Positions 6,229 to 13,618 of a stretch of 20,967 nucleotides of DNA are shown piece by piece. A program made the translations under genes and the position numbers. Origin of the DNA: an uncultured Collinsella sp. (GTDB lineage: Bacteria; Actinomycetota; Coriobacteriia; Coriobacteriales; Coriobacteriaceae); contig CALINZ010000068.1 of NCBI GenBank assembly GCA_938045085.1, positions 1-20,967 of the forward strand, given 5' to 3'. Numbering within the stretch: position 1 is the stretch's first letter; each line of letters begins with the position of its first letter. The notes under the pieces are model-generated. The model was not told where the DNA came from and ran no database searches. It was given only the letters and a program-made list of their open reading frames with translations.

Positions 6229-6486
6229 TGCGGAAACTGCGTCCCAGAATTTGGATTCAGAGTGGGATGCGTTTTCCGCTTTAAGGCCGCTTGGGAAAGC
6301 ACGACCCGGAATCCGGCGTCAGAATGGGACGCGCTTCCCTTTTGCGGCCTTTGGCGGAAGCTGCACCCCAGATCCCGCGCTCAGAACGGGATGCATTTTC
6401 CGGTTGAGGCCTCGAACGGAAAATGCATCCCAGTCTTTTGCAAAAAACGGGACGCGCTTTCCGGTGCCTGCCTCCGGCGCGCGTAC
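6229..6486. repeat. 62-bp tandem repeats with dyad symmetry, about four units
   Basis: GGGA-[T/C]GC motifs start at 6264, 6326, 6388 and 6449, and the matching ...CCC ends fall at 6244, 6307, 6369 and 6431, giving a period of 61-63 bp. Each unit has a left arm like GGGATGCRTTTTCCG, a centre with GGCC (6285, 6346, 6408) and a right arm CGGAAARTGCRTCCC, followed by a CAGAA-type spacer. The third unit is a perfect 15-bp inverted repeat (6388-6402 with 6417-6431); the others are imperfect. The first unit is a right half only and the last is truncated. The period is not a multiple of three and no ribosome site is seen, so I treat it as non-coding. Confidence 0.75.
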
Positions 6487-6585
6487 ACATCTCGTCGCAC
6501 CATCCCGAGCCCGCCTGTTCCCAGATATTCCTCCCACTTTCGCGTCACTTTACAGACCGTTCGGTCGCCTGTCTGCATGCGCGGG

Positions 6586-6591
6586 TATACT
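6586..6591 (+). promoter_or_regulatory. Candidate -10 element for the GH5-like gene
   Basis: TATACT preceded by GCGGG lies 68 nt before the ATG at 6659. No convincing -35 is seen 16-18 bp upstream, so the promoter is tentative. Of the rest of 6487-6658, I see only a small ACCG-TT-CGGT palindrome near 6557-6566 and the leader hairpin. Confidence 0.4.
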
Positions 6592-6620
6592 CAAATCGAT
6601 AGATATGTCATGCAAGAGCG

Positions 6621-6639
6621 ATGCGGGCTTAGCCCGTAT
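6621..6639 (+). promoter_or_regulatory. Leader hairpin before the GH5-like gene
   Basis: ATGCGGGC (6621-6628) pairs with GCCCGTAT (6632-6639) over 8 bp including one G-U, with a 3-base loop. It ends 6 nt before the AAAAGGGGG ribosome site and has no T tract, so it is more likely to affect translation or RNA stability than to terminate transcription. Confidence 0.45.
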
Positions 6640-6658
6640 GATTCAAAAGGGGGCAGTG

Positions 6659-7720
6659 ATGGAGAGGATACTCGGCGTTAATCTCTCTGGCTGGTTTATT
6701 CCCGAGCCTTGGGTGACCCCGTCGCTATACGCGGCGACCGGTGCATCCAACGCGGCCGAGCTGCAGGAGGCCATGGGCACCGCCGCCTATAACGAGCGCA
6801 TGCGCCGTCATTACGAGACGTTTGTGAGCGAGGATGATTTCCGTCGCATGGCGCAGATCGGCCTCAACGCCGTGCGCCTGCCGGTGCCCTGGTATGCCTT
6901 TGGCTCACAGGAGTCCGATGCGTCCTACATCTCGGTTGTCGACTACATCGACCGTGCGATTGAGTGGGCTGCCAAGTACGATATCCGCGTGCTGCTCGAT
7001 CTGGCCACTGTGCCCGGTGGCCAGGGCGATTCCAACGATTCGCCCACCACGCCAGAGGCTGTTGCCGAGTGGCATTCGTCCACTAACGGCCGCCATGTCG
7101 CACTCGACGTGCTCGAGCGCTTGGCCGAGCGTTACGGCGAGGCCGAGAGCCTGCTGGGCATCGAGCTGTTGGACACGCCGCAGATGAGCGTTCGCAAGAG
7201 CCTCTTTACCATGACGGATGGCATTCCGGCCCACTACCTGCGCAATTTCTATCGCGATGCCTACGAGCTCGTTCGTTCGTATATGCCCGAGGATAAGATC
7301 GTCGTCTTCTCGTCGTCGGGGCATCCCAGCGAGTGGAAGCATTTTATGCGCGGCGCCAAGTACAAGAACGTCTACATGGACCTTCACCTGTACCATTACC
7401 GCGACGAGCATGCGCTCGACATCACGAGCCCCCGCGGGCTGACGACGGCGATTTCGCGTAACAAGCGCGAGCTTAAAGAAGCGATTTCGACTGGGTTCCC
7501 CGTGCTGGTGGGCGAATGGTCGGGCGCGGCGATCTTTGCCAACTCGTCGGTTACGCCCGAGGGCCGCAATGCCTACGAGCGCGTGTTTATCGCCAATCAG
7601 CTGGCTTCGTTTGCGCCGGCTGCAGGTTGGTTCTTCCAAACGTGGAAGACCGAGAAGCGCATTGCAGCATGGGACGCCCGCGCGGCGCTCGGTACGCTCG
7701 AGCGCGGCATGATTGAATAG
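6659..7720 (+). CDS. Glycoside hydrolase family 5-like protein, probably catalytically altered
   Basis: This 353-residue protein starts at ATG 6659 behind AAAAGGGGG (6645-6653). It shows GH5 landmarks in order: GVNLSGWF near the start, GLNAVRLPVPWYAF, a DL-x-x-x-PGGQ segment (114-122), GIELLDTP (167-174), DLHLYHY, and the nucleophile strand VLVGEWSGA with Glu286. It most resembles exo-beta-1,3-glucanase-type GH5 proteins. Two expected residues are changed: the acid/base Glu of the usual N-E-P motif is Thr173 (D-T-P), and the His of D-L-H is Ala116. It has no signal peptide, so it would be cytoplasmic. The frame is open upstream to 5996 through repeats, which is not a credible extension. It may be a carbohydrate-binding pseudoenzyme or use another mechanism. 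Confidence 0.75.
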   Translation: MERILGVNLSGWFIPEPWVTPSLYAATGASNAAELQEAMGTAAYNERMRRHYETFVSEDDFRRMAQIGLNAVRLPVPWYAFGSQESDASYISVVDYIDRAIEWAAKYDIRVLLDLATVPGGQGDSNDSPTTPEAVAEWHSSTNGRHVALDVLERLAERYGEAESLLGIELLDTPQMSVRKSLFTMTDGIPAHYLRNFYRDAYELVRSYMPEDKIVVFSSSGHPSEWKHFMRGAKYKNVYMDLHLYHYRDEHALDITSPRGLTTAISRNKRELKEAISTGFPVLVGEWSGAAIFANSSVTPEGRNAYERVFIANQLASFAPAAGWFFQTWKTEKRIAAWDARAALGTLERGMIE

Positions 7721-7726
7721 GTTGAT

Positions 7727-8605
7727 ATGACGCAAAACAGCGCCCATACGGGCAAACTCTATGTGGTCGGCACGCCCATCGGCAACCTGGGCGACCTGTC
7801 CCCGCGCGTTGGCGAAGCCTTTGCCGCCGCCGATGCCATTTGCTGCGAAGACACGCGTGTGACGTCAAAGCTGCTGATGCACCTGGGCATTTCCAAGCCA
7901 CTTGTCCGTTGCGACGAGAATGTGATCGCCAGCCGCGCCGCCGGCCTGGTCGACCGTCTGCTGGCGGGGGAGACCCTCGCCTTTGCCTCGGATGCCGGCA
8001 TGCCGAGCGTGTCCGATCCCGGCCAGGCGCTGGTCGAGGCGGCGCGTGAGGCCGATGTGCCCGTCGAAGTTATTCCCGGGCCCTCTGCTTGCGTCACGGC
8101 GCTTGTTTCGTCCGGCATTCCCTGCGAGCATTTTTTCTTCGAGGGCTTTTTGGGCCGAAAGCACGGCGACCGTGTGCGCCGTTTGCAGCGCCTTGCCGTG
8201 GTGCCCGGCGCGCTCATCTTCTACGAGTCTCCACATCGCATCGTGGCGACGCTCGAGGCCGTGGCGGAGGTCTTTCCCCAGCGTGAGGTTGCCGTCTGCC
8301 GCGAACTTACCAAGCTACACGAGGAGGTCTTGCGCGGGCCCGCTGCCCAGCTCGCCGAGGAGCTGCGTGCTCGCGGCGAGGTAAAGGGCGAGATTGCGCT
8401 GGTCATCGCGCCGCCGAGCGAAGATGAGGAGGCCGGTATCGCGCCGGTTGGCGCCGCGGCAGCGGATCCCGATGAGGCCCTGCGCGCGGATATCCGCGCC
8501 GCGCTCGAGGAGGGGGAGCCCGCCTCTGCGGTGGCCAAGCGCCTGTCTCAGAAGTATTCGCGCCGCAAGCGCGATGTCTATGCCATGGTGCTCGATATGC
8601 AATAG
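7727..8605 (+). CDS. rsmI: 16S rRNA (cytidine1402-2'-O)-methyltransferase RsmI
   Basis: RsmI methylates the 2'-OH of C1402 in the decoding centre of 16S rRNA using S-adenosylmethionine. The 292-residue product has the family signatures: LYVVGTPIGNLGDLSPR near the start, CEDTRVTSKLL, ASDAGMPSVSDPG, IPGPSACVTALVSSG and FFFEGFLGRK, then YESPHRI. These belong to the SAM-dependent tetrapyrrole methylase fold. The ATG lies 6 nt after the GH5-like stop with only a weak ribosome site, so it is likely cotranscribed and coupled. The C-terminal extension is acidic and Ala-rich and ends in a basic helix (KRLSQKYSRRKRDVYAM), as in other members. The length is normal for the family. Confidence 0.93.
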   Translation: MTQNSAHTGKLYVVGTPIGNLGDLSPRVGEAFAAADAICCEDTRVTSKLLMHLGISKPLVRCDENVIASRAAGLVDRLLAGETLAFASDAGMPSVSDPGQALVEAAREADVPVEVIPGPSACVTALVSSGIPCEHFFFEGFLGRKHGDRVRRLQRLAVVPGALIFYESPHRIVATLEAVAEVFPQREVAVCRELTKLHEEVLRGPAAQLAEELRARGEVKGEIALVIAPPSEDEEAGIAPVGAAAADPDEALRADIRAALEEGEPASAVAKRLSQKYSRRKRDVYAMVLDMQ

Positions 8606-8629
8606 ATGGAGGATATCCAGCCCTTGCGC

Positions 8630-8635
8630 TAGAAT
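8630..8635 (+). promoter_or_regulatory. Candidate -10 element for metG
   Basis: TAGAAT lies 39 nt before the metG ribosome-binding and start region, directly after TTGCGC. The -35 region at the normal distance is poor. The distance to ATG 8675 fits a short leader, and GGAGG (8661-8665) is the ribosome site. Confidence 0.45.
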
Positions 8636-8674
8636 CATCCTCTGTATGCAACGTTTTTCTGGAGGACAAACCCC

Positions 8675-10276
8675 ATGGATCAAAGCAAGCCTTCGTTCTT
8701 TATCACGACGCCCATCTACTACGTCAACGCCGATCCGCACCTGGGCACGGCTTATTCCACCATCATCGCCGACGTTCAGGCTCGCTATCGCCGCTCCGCC
8801 GGCTATAACGTCAAGTTCCTGACCGGCATGGACGAGCACGGCGAGAAGGTCGCCGAGGCCGCAGCCAAGCACAACATGACGCCGCAGGAGTGGACCGACA
8901 GCCAGGCCCCGCACTTCAAGGAGCTTTGGAGCAAGCTCGAGATTTCCAATGATGACTTCATCCGCACCACCGAGCCGCGCCAGCACCATGCCGTGCAGTA
9001 CCTGTGGGAGCGCATGAAGGAGTCCGGCTACTTGTATAAGGGCAGCTACGACGGCTGGTATTGCGTGCCTGACGAGACCTACTTTACCGATACGCAGGTC
9101 CAGAAGGGCGACGAGGAGTACGGCAGCGTCGGCCAGCACCTGTGCCCCGACTGCCACCGTCCGCTTGAGCGCGTGCAGGAGGAGTCCTACTTCTTTAAGC
9201 TTTCCGCCTTCCAGGACAAGCTGCTTAAGCTCTATGACGAGCATCCCGACTTTGTCGAGCCTGCGTTCCGCATGAACGAGGTTCGCAGCTTTGTCGAGGG
9301 CGGCCTCAACGACCTTTCCGTGAGCCGTACGAGCTTTGACTGGGGCATTCAGGTCCCGTTTGACGAGGGTCACGTGACCTACGTGTGGTTCGATGCGCTG
9401 CTCAACTATATGACGGCCGTCGGCTACGGTGTCGACACCGACGAGGCGCGTGCCGAGCTGGCCTATCGCTGGCCCGCGCAGTTCCACATCGTGGGTAAGG
9501 ACATCATCCGCTTCCACTGCGTCATTTGGCCCGCCATGCTCATGGCCATCGGCGAGGCCCTGCCCGAGCACGTCTTTGCCCACGGCTTCCTGACCGTGCG
9601 CAATGCCGAGACCGGCAAGGCCGAGAAGATGTCCAAGAGCCGCGGCAACGCCATCGCTCCGCAGGACGTTATCGACATGCTGGGCGTCGAGGGCTATCGC
9701 TACTACTTCATGACCGACGTCGTCCCCGGCACCGACGGTGCCATCAGCTTCGACCGCATGGAGCAGGTCTACAACGCCGACCTGGCCAACAGCTGGGGCA
9801 ACCTCATCTCGCGTTCGCTCAACATGAGCGGCAAGTATTTTGACGGTTGCGCGCCCGCCAAGCCCGCATCGTTCGATGCGTTCGACAACCCGCTGGCAAA
9901 GATCGCCGATGGTCTGGTCGAGCGCTACATGGCCAAGATGGACGTGCTCGATTACGGTGGAGCCAAGGACGAGGTCATGGAGCTCATCCACGCCGCCAAC
10001 CACTACATCGAGGACTCCGAGCCTTGGGCACTTGCCAAGGACGAGGCCAAGGCTGACGAGCTGGCGTTTGTGATCTACAACCTGCTCGAGGCCATCCGCA
10101 TTGCCGCTCACCTGCTGATGCCGCTCATGCCCCAGACTTCTGCCGAGGCTCTGCGCCGCCTGTCCTGCGAGGACGAGGCCGCGAGCGACGACCTCAAGGG
10201 CATTTGCGCTTGGGGCCTGCTTGCCGGCGGTCAGCCCGTCGAGAAGGGCGATCCGCTGTTCCCGCGTCTGGCGTAG
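8675..10276 (+). CDS. metG: Methionyl-tRNA synthetase
   Basis: This enzyme charges tRNA-Met and initiator tRNA with methionine using ATP. The 533-residue protein has the class I signatures: FITTPIYYVNADPHLGTAYS with the HxGH-type motif read as H22-L-G-T, and KMSKS at 318-322. A C-P-D-C pair (in QHLCPDCHRP) marks the metal-knuckle insert in the connective peptide. The anticodon-binding helical domain follows, with ANSWGNLISR and later WALAKDE. It ends soon after that domain, so the C-terminal tRNA-binding (EMAP/Trbp-like) domain found in many bacterial MetG proteins is absent. The ATG has GGAGG at 8661-8665. A terminator follows, so rsmI-metG or metG alone forms the transcription unit. Confidence 0.96.
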   Translation: MDQSKPSFFITTPIYYVNADPHLGTAYSTIIADVQARYRRSAGYNVKFLTGMDEHGEKVAEAAAKHNMTPQEWTDSQAPHFKELWSKLEISNDDFIRTTEPRQHHAVQYLWERMKESGYLYKGSYDGWYCVPDETYFTDTQVQKGDEEYGSVGQHLCPDCHRPLERVQEESYFFKLSAFQDKLLKLYDEHPDFVEPAFRMNEVRSFVEGGLNDLSVSRTSFDWGIQVPFDEGHVTYVWFDALLNYMTAVGYGVDTDEARAELAYRWPAQFHIVGKDIIRFHCVIWPAMLMAIGEALPEHVFAHGFLTVRNAETGKAEKMSKSRGNAIAPQDVIDMLGVEGYRYYFMTDVVPGTDGAISFDRMEQVYNADLANSWGNLISRSLNMSGKYFDGCAPAKPASFDAFDNPLAKIADGLVERYMAKMDVLDYGGAKDEVMELIHAANHYIEDSEPWALAKDEAKADELAFVIYNLLEAIRIAAHLLMPLMPQTSAEALRRLSCEDEAASDDLKGICAWGLLAGGQPVEKGDPLFPRLA

Positions 10277-10318
10277 AGACCGCGCGAGCGCCATATCGGC
10301 AATTTGCTGTTTAGCTGT

Positions 10319-10353
10319 AAGGGCATGGCCGCCACGGTCCATGCCCTTTTGTT
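10319..10353 (+). terminator. Rho-independent terminator after metG
   Basis: AAGGGCATGG (10319-10328) pairs with CCATGCCCTT (10339-10348), a 10-bp stem with a 10-base loop, followed by TTTTGTTT. It lies 43 nt after the metG stop and separates metG from rsmA. Confidence 0.88.
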
Positions 10354-10386
10354 TCAAGACGCCGCCATCATGCTAAGGAGGCAACC

Positions 10387-11247
10387 ATGACAACTTCGCC
10401 TTTGGCAAACCCCACGGCCACCAGGGAGCTGCTGGAGGAGTTTGGCCTTGCGACCAAGCATCGACTGGGCCAGAACTTTCTAATCGACAATCATGTGATC
10501 GAGCGTATCTGCGAGCTTGCCGAGCTTGCAGGTGACGAGCGCGTACTCGAGGTGGGTCCGGGTTGCGGTACGTTGACACTTGCGTTGCTGCAGGAAGCGG
10601 CGTGCGTTACGTCCATTGAAGCCGATCCTGAGCTCGAACCGGTGCTCGACGCCCACGCCGCCGACTATGCCAACTTCCGCTTTATCATGGGCGACGCGCT
10701 TAAGGTGACGCCGGAGCAGATTGAGCAGGCCGCCGGTAGTGAACCCACGGTGTTTGTCGCGAATCTGCCCTATAACGTGGCGGCGACGATCATCCTTCAG
10801 TTCTTCCAGACGATGCCCGCGCTTAAGCGCGCTGTCGTCATGGTGCAAAAGGAGGTTGCAGATCGTATTGGCGTAACGCCGGGCAACAAGACCTATGGCG
10901 GCTACACGGCAAAGCTCGGTCTGTATGCGCAGGTGACGGGGCGCTTTGAGGTGCCGCCGCGCTGCTTTATGCCGGCACCGCATGTGGATTCTGCCGTGGT
11001 GCGCATCGACCGTGTTGACGGCGTGGTGCCCGAGGGGCTCGATCGCGAGTTTGTGGCCCGCGTGATTGACGCTGCATTTGCTCAGCGTCGCAAGACCATC
11101 CGCAATTCCATGAGCGCCAACGGTTTTGCTAAGGACGTGCTCGACGCCGCCTTTGAGGCCTGCGGTATCGCACCTACCACGCGCGCCGAGACGCTCGATG
11201 TTGCCGACTTTGTCCGCCTGGCTCAGGAGCTTTCCCATGACGCCTAA
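10387..11247 (+). CDS. rsmA: 16S rRNA (adenine1518/1519-N6)-dimethyltransferase RsmA (KsgA)
   Basis: RsmA dimethylates two adjacent adenines in the 3' hairpin of 16S rRNA; its loss gives kasugamycin resistance. The 286-residue protein has HRLGQNFLIDNHVIERI at the start, the SAM-binding VLEVGPGCGTLT, the catalytic NLPYNVAATII (N-L-P-Y), and VDSAVVRIDR with FAQRRKTIRNS in the C-terminal half, all characteristic of the KsgA/Dim1 family. The ATG has AAGGAGG at 10375-10381, an ideal ribosome site. It overlaps the start of the TatD-family gene by 11 nt, a pairing of rsmA and tatD also common elsewhere. Confidence 0.96.
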   Translation: MTTSPLANPTATRELLEEFGLATKHRLGQNFLIDNHVIERICELAELAGDERVLEVGPGCGTLTLALLQEAACVTSIEADPELEPVLDAHAADYANFRFIMGDALKVTPEQIEQAAGSEPTVFVANLPYNVAATIILQFFQTMPALKRAVVMVQKEVADRIGVTPGNKTYGGYTAKLGLYAQVTGRFEVPPRCFMPAPHVDSAVVRIDRVDGVVPEGLDREFVARVIDAAFAQRRKTIRNSMSANGFAKDVLDAAFEACGIAPTTRAETLDVADFVRLAQELSHDA

Positions 11248-12151
11248 TGTCGAACGCGTGACGTTTACCAAGAAAAAGAAGACGGTTGCTTGTCCCGTGC
11301 CCTTGGCGCCGCTTGCCGATACGCACGCGCACCTGCTTTCGTTTTGGGGCAAAGAAGTGCCCGAGACGCTCGTGCGCGCCAAAGCTGCGGGCGTCGACCT
11401 GTTGGTGACGATGTTCGACCCCATCGCTGACAAACGCAGCGTGACGGACTATAGCGACTGGCTGGTTCGCGAGATTCTGCCGATGCGGGATATTCCGCAG
11501 GTCAAGTATCTCGCTGGCGTTCACCCCTATGGCGCGCCCGACTACACCGATAACATCCATGCCCAGATTGTGACTGCGCTCGATGATCCCCTATGCGTTG
11601 GCATTGGCGAGATCGGTCTGGACTACCACATGGATTACGACGACGATATCGCGCCGGCGCCCCACGACGTGCAGATCGACTGTATGGCGCGCCAGCTTGA
11701 GCTTGCCGTACGCCGCAATGTTCCGGTGGAGTTGCATCTGCGTCATGAGGACGCGGACGAGGAGCGCACCTCGCATGTGGATGCGTACAACGTGCTGCGC
11801 GAGGTGGGTGTGCCCCAGGCCGGTTGCGTACTGCACTGCTTTGGCGAGGACCGAGCCACAATGGAGCGCTTTGTGGATTTGGGTTGTTACATCGCCTATG
11901 GCGGCGCGGCTACCTTTAAACGCAACGACGAGGTGCGCGAGGCATTCGCGGCAACACCGCTCGACCGTATTTTGTTCGAGACGGATTGCCCGTACATGGC
12001 CCCAGAGCCTATTCGCGGTCTCGAGTGCGAGCCCGCGATGATTTCCATTACGGCAAACGCGCTGGTCAACGACCGTGTCGACCGCACCGGCGATAATGCC
12101 GAAGCAATCGCGCGAGCCGCTTGGGAAAATGCCTGCAAACTTTTTCTATAA
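11237..12151 (+). CDS. TatD family metal-dependent hydrolase (putative DNase)
   Basis: This 304-residue protein has the TatD pattern: metal-binding D28-T-H30-A-H32, GEIGLDYH, a HLRHE segment replacing the usual HxR, LHCF with the third metal His, and FETDCPYMAP with the catalytic Asp. TatD proteins are Mg-dependent 3'-5' exonucleases or hydrolases of the amidohydrolase superfamily. I start it at ATG 11237, which has AGGAG at 11225-11229 and overlaps rsmA by 11 nt; the frame extends upstream inside rsmA but without better support. It starts with a basic stretch (KKKK). The cellular substrate is not evident. No terminator follows before the phn promoter region. Confidence 0.9.
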   Translation: MTPNVERVTFTKKKKTVACPVPLAPLADTHAHLLSFWGKEVPETLVRAKAAGVDLLVTMFDPIADKRSVTDYSDWLVREILPMRDIPQVKYLAGVHPYGAPDYTDNIHAQIVTALDDPLCVGIGEIGLDYHMDYDDDIAPAPHDVQIDCMARQLELAVRRNVPVELHLRHEDADEERTSHVDAYNVLREVGVPQAGCVLHCFGEDRATMERFVDLGCYIAYGGAATFKRNDEVREAFAATPLDRILFETDCPYMAPEPIRGLECEPAMISITANALVNDRVDRTGDNAEAIARAAWENACKLFL

Positions 12152-12204
12152 ACGGCTGCCAAGGGGCTGACAAAACTGGTCTATTACCTGCCTTATGCCT
12201 GCCC

Positions 12205-12233
12205 TTGAGCTTACGACGGGGCGTTTCTATTAA
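12205..12233 (+). promoter_or_regulatory. Promoter upstream of phnD
   Basis: TTGAGC (12205-12210) and TATTAA (12228-12233) are separated by 17 bp, both close to consensus. It would give a leader of about 170 nt before the GTG at 12410. The 258 nt between the tatD-like stop and phnD hold no credible gene. Confidence 0.5.
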
Positions 12234-12245
12234 TAAGTGCCTACG

Positions 12246-12275
12246 GTTCGCGTCATGTTCCCGCATCTTCGCGCA
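12246..12275 (+). promoter_or_regulatory. Possible PHO-box-like direct repeats upstream of phnD
   Basis: GTTCGCG, GTTCCCG and CTTCGCG occur at 12246, 12257 and 12267, spaced 11 and 10 bases. Actinobacterial PhoP sites are built of 11-nt direct repeats beginning GTTCA-like. The match here is loose, but the location before a phosphonate operon makes it worth noting. A TATGAC lies at 12280-12285. Confidence 0.3.
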
Positions 12276-12293
12276 AGCATATGACAAGCGATT

Positions 12294-12313
12294 GCCGTTG
12301 ATCGAAAAACGGC
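12294..12313 (+). promoter_or_regulatory. Hairpin in the phnD leader
   Basis: GCCGTT (12294-12299) and AACGGC (12308-12313) form a 6-bp stem with an 8-base loop about 97 nt before the start codon. There is no T tract. It may be an operator or a leader RNA fold, and AACGGC-TGCC is echoed near the tatD-like stop (12150-12161). Confidence 0.3.
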
Positions 12314-12409
12314 TTGCCCACAACCCTAATATCTACCACGTCATCGCCGGACGGGACAAATAGAACCCCCGGTCCCTCCGGTGCATTCTTGTGTTGTAAG
12401 GAGAAGATT

Positions 12410-13504
12410 GTGGCAGATATCAAGAACAAGCAAATTTCTCGCCGGTCCTTCTTGGGCCTTTTTGGCGCGAGTGCCGTGACGCTCGGCCTCGGTCTCGTCG
12501 GTTGCGGCAGCGTCGACGGTAAGGGTGGTGCGGCGACCGCTGGCTCGGATGCCGCTTCTATCGATAAACTTACCATGGTCTGGCTGCCCAACGAGTCCAG
12601 CTCCGAGTTCGACGCGGGCCGCGAGGAGTTTGGCAAGGTTCTTGAGAAGTACGCCGGTGTCAAGGTCGAGCTCATGACCACCACCGACTATAACGTCGCT
12701 ATCGAGGCTATCGCTTCCGGCAAGGCTCAGCTTGCCAACATGGGCGCCGAGGGCTTCATCCAGGCCCAGAAGAAGAACAGCAAGGTTCTTCCGCTTGTGA
12801 CCACCTCCGACACCGATGGCAAGCTCGACGGCGCCAAGTACTACAGCCGCATCTGCGTGCCCGAGGCCGAGATGAGCGCTTACGCGGATAGCGCCGAGGA
12901 GAGCGGCTATTCCATCAAGAACATCAAGGGCAAGCGCATGAGCTTTGTCTCCGCTACTTCCACCTCCGGCTTCAAGGTTCCGTGCAACGCCATTATGAAG
13001 GCGTTCCCGGACGACGTGAAGTCCTCCGACGAGCTCAGTACCCCGGGTTTCTTCTCCCAGGTACTCTTTGGTAACTCTCACCCCGGTTCTGCTGTCAACC
13101 TGCTGCAGGGTGATGCCGATGTTGCCGCCTTCGACGATGTCGACGTCGACACCTATCTTGATGTCCCCGAGGGCGAGCGCGACGCCGTGAACGCCGCCGG
13201 TTCCGTCTACTCCGTCAAGGCCGACGCTCCCCAGCCCTTCGATCGCGTTCAGGGCAAGAAGTTCGGCATCATCCAGTCCACCCCGGTTCTCAACGGGCCT
13301 ATCGCCGTCAACACCGATAAGGTCCCGCAGGAGATCATCGACAAGCTCGTCAAGGGCTTGACCTCCAAGGAGACCTCTGAAGACGAACTGCTCTTTGCCC
13401 CCGAGGATAAAGAGGGCACCGGTGCCGTTTGGAGCCTGGGTGATACCGCCGGCTTCATCGCGGTCGAGGACTCCTGGTACGACCCCATTCGTGCGCTTGA
13501 CTAA
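12410..13504 (+). CDS. phnD: Phosphonate ABC transporter substrate-binding lipoprotein PhnD
   Basis: This is the extracytoplasmic binding protein that captures phosphonates (or phosphite and phosphate esters) for the PhnC/PhnE importer. The 364-residue protein starts at GTG 12410 behind TAAGGAGAAG (12397-12406). Its signal peptide carries a twin-arginine motif (S-R-R-S-F-L-G, 10-16) and a lipobox LVGC ending at Cys32, so it is probably exported folded by Tat and lipid-anchored. The mature part has LTMVWLPNESSSEFD, YNVAIEAIASGKAQLANMG and GSAVNLLQGDADVAAFDDVD, matching PhnD-type periplasmic-binding-protein (type 2) folds. A strong hairpin separates it from phnC, which may allow more PhnD to be made than the transporter subunits. 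Confidence 0.9.
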   Translation: MADIKNKQISRRSFLGLFGASAVTLGLGLVGCGSVDGKGGAATAGSDAASIDKLTMVWLPNESSSEFDAGREEFGKVLEKYAGVKVELMTTTDYNVAIEAIASGKAQLANMGAEGFIQAQKKNSKVLPLVTTSDTDGKLDGAKYYSRICVPEAEMSAYADSAEESGYSIKNIKGKRMSFVSATSTSGFKVPCNAIMKAFPDDVKSSDELSTPGFFSQVLFGNSHPGSAVNLLQGDADVAAFDDVDVDTYLDVPEGERDAVNAAGSVYSVKADAPQPFDRVQGKKFGIIQSTPVLNGPIAVNTDKVPQEIIDKLVKGLTSKETSEDELLFAPEDKEGTGAVWSLGDTAGFIAVEDSWYDPIRALD

Positions 13505-13570
13505 TGCATGTCCCTGCGCGCACACGTGCAGATGGGCGGCATCGCGTAGACGATTCGCCGCTGCCAAAAC

Positions 13571-13600
13571 GGGCCGGGCGCGAATATCCGCGTCCGGCCT
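13571..13600 (+). promoter_or_regulatory. Strong intercistronic hairpin between phnD and phnC
   Basis: GCCGGGCGCG (13573-13582) pairs with CGCGTCCGGC (13589-13598) over 10 bp with one G-U, a 6-base loop, and further pairs outside. There is no T tract, so it is unlikely to be a full terminator. Such hairpins after a binding-protein gene often protect the upstream mRNA from 3' decay, giving binding protein in excess of transporter. Confidence 0.6.
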
Positions 13601-13618
13601 CGACGTTGATGGGAGGGC

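Noticed and set aside
6229..6486. CRISPR array
   Set aside because: Period is about 62 bp with the whole unit, including the spacer-like part, repeating imperfectly. There are no unique spacers of constant length and no cas genes in the window.
5996..6658. An N-terminal extension of about 220 residues on the GH5-like gene, in the open frame running back to 5996
   Set aside because: It translates the tRNA terminator, the 63-bp repeat and the palindromic repeats, has no ribosome site at its start, and lacks any family resemblance. A well-placed ATG with AAAAGGGGG exists at 6659, where the GH5 homology begins.
8315..10357. A 680-residue open frame on the minus strand opposite metG and rsmI
   Set aside because: It mirrors the coding strand of strongly recognised genes, a known effect of GC-rich codon use. 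It has no recognisable domain and covers a terminator.
12121..12363. A small open frame between the tatD-like gene and phnD
   Set aside because: It starts inside the tatD-like gene, has no ribosome site, and covers the promoter and repeats of the phn leader.
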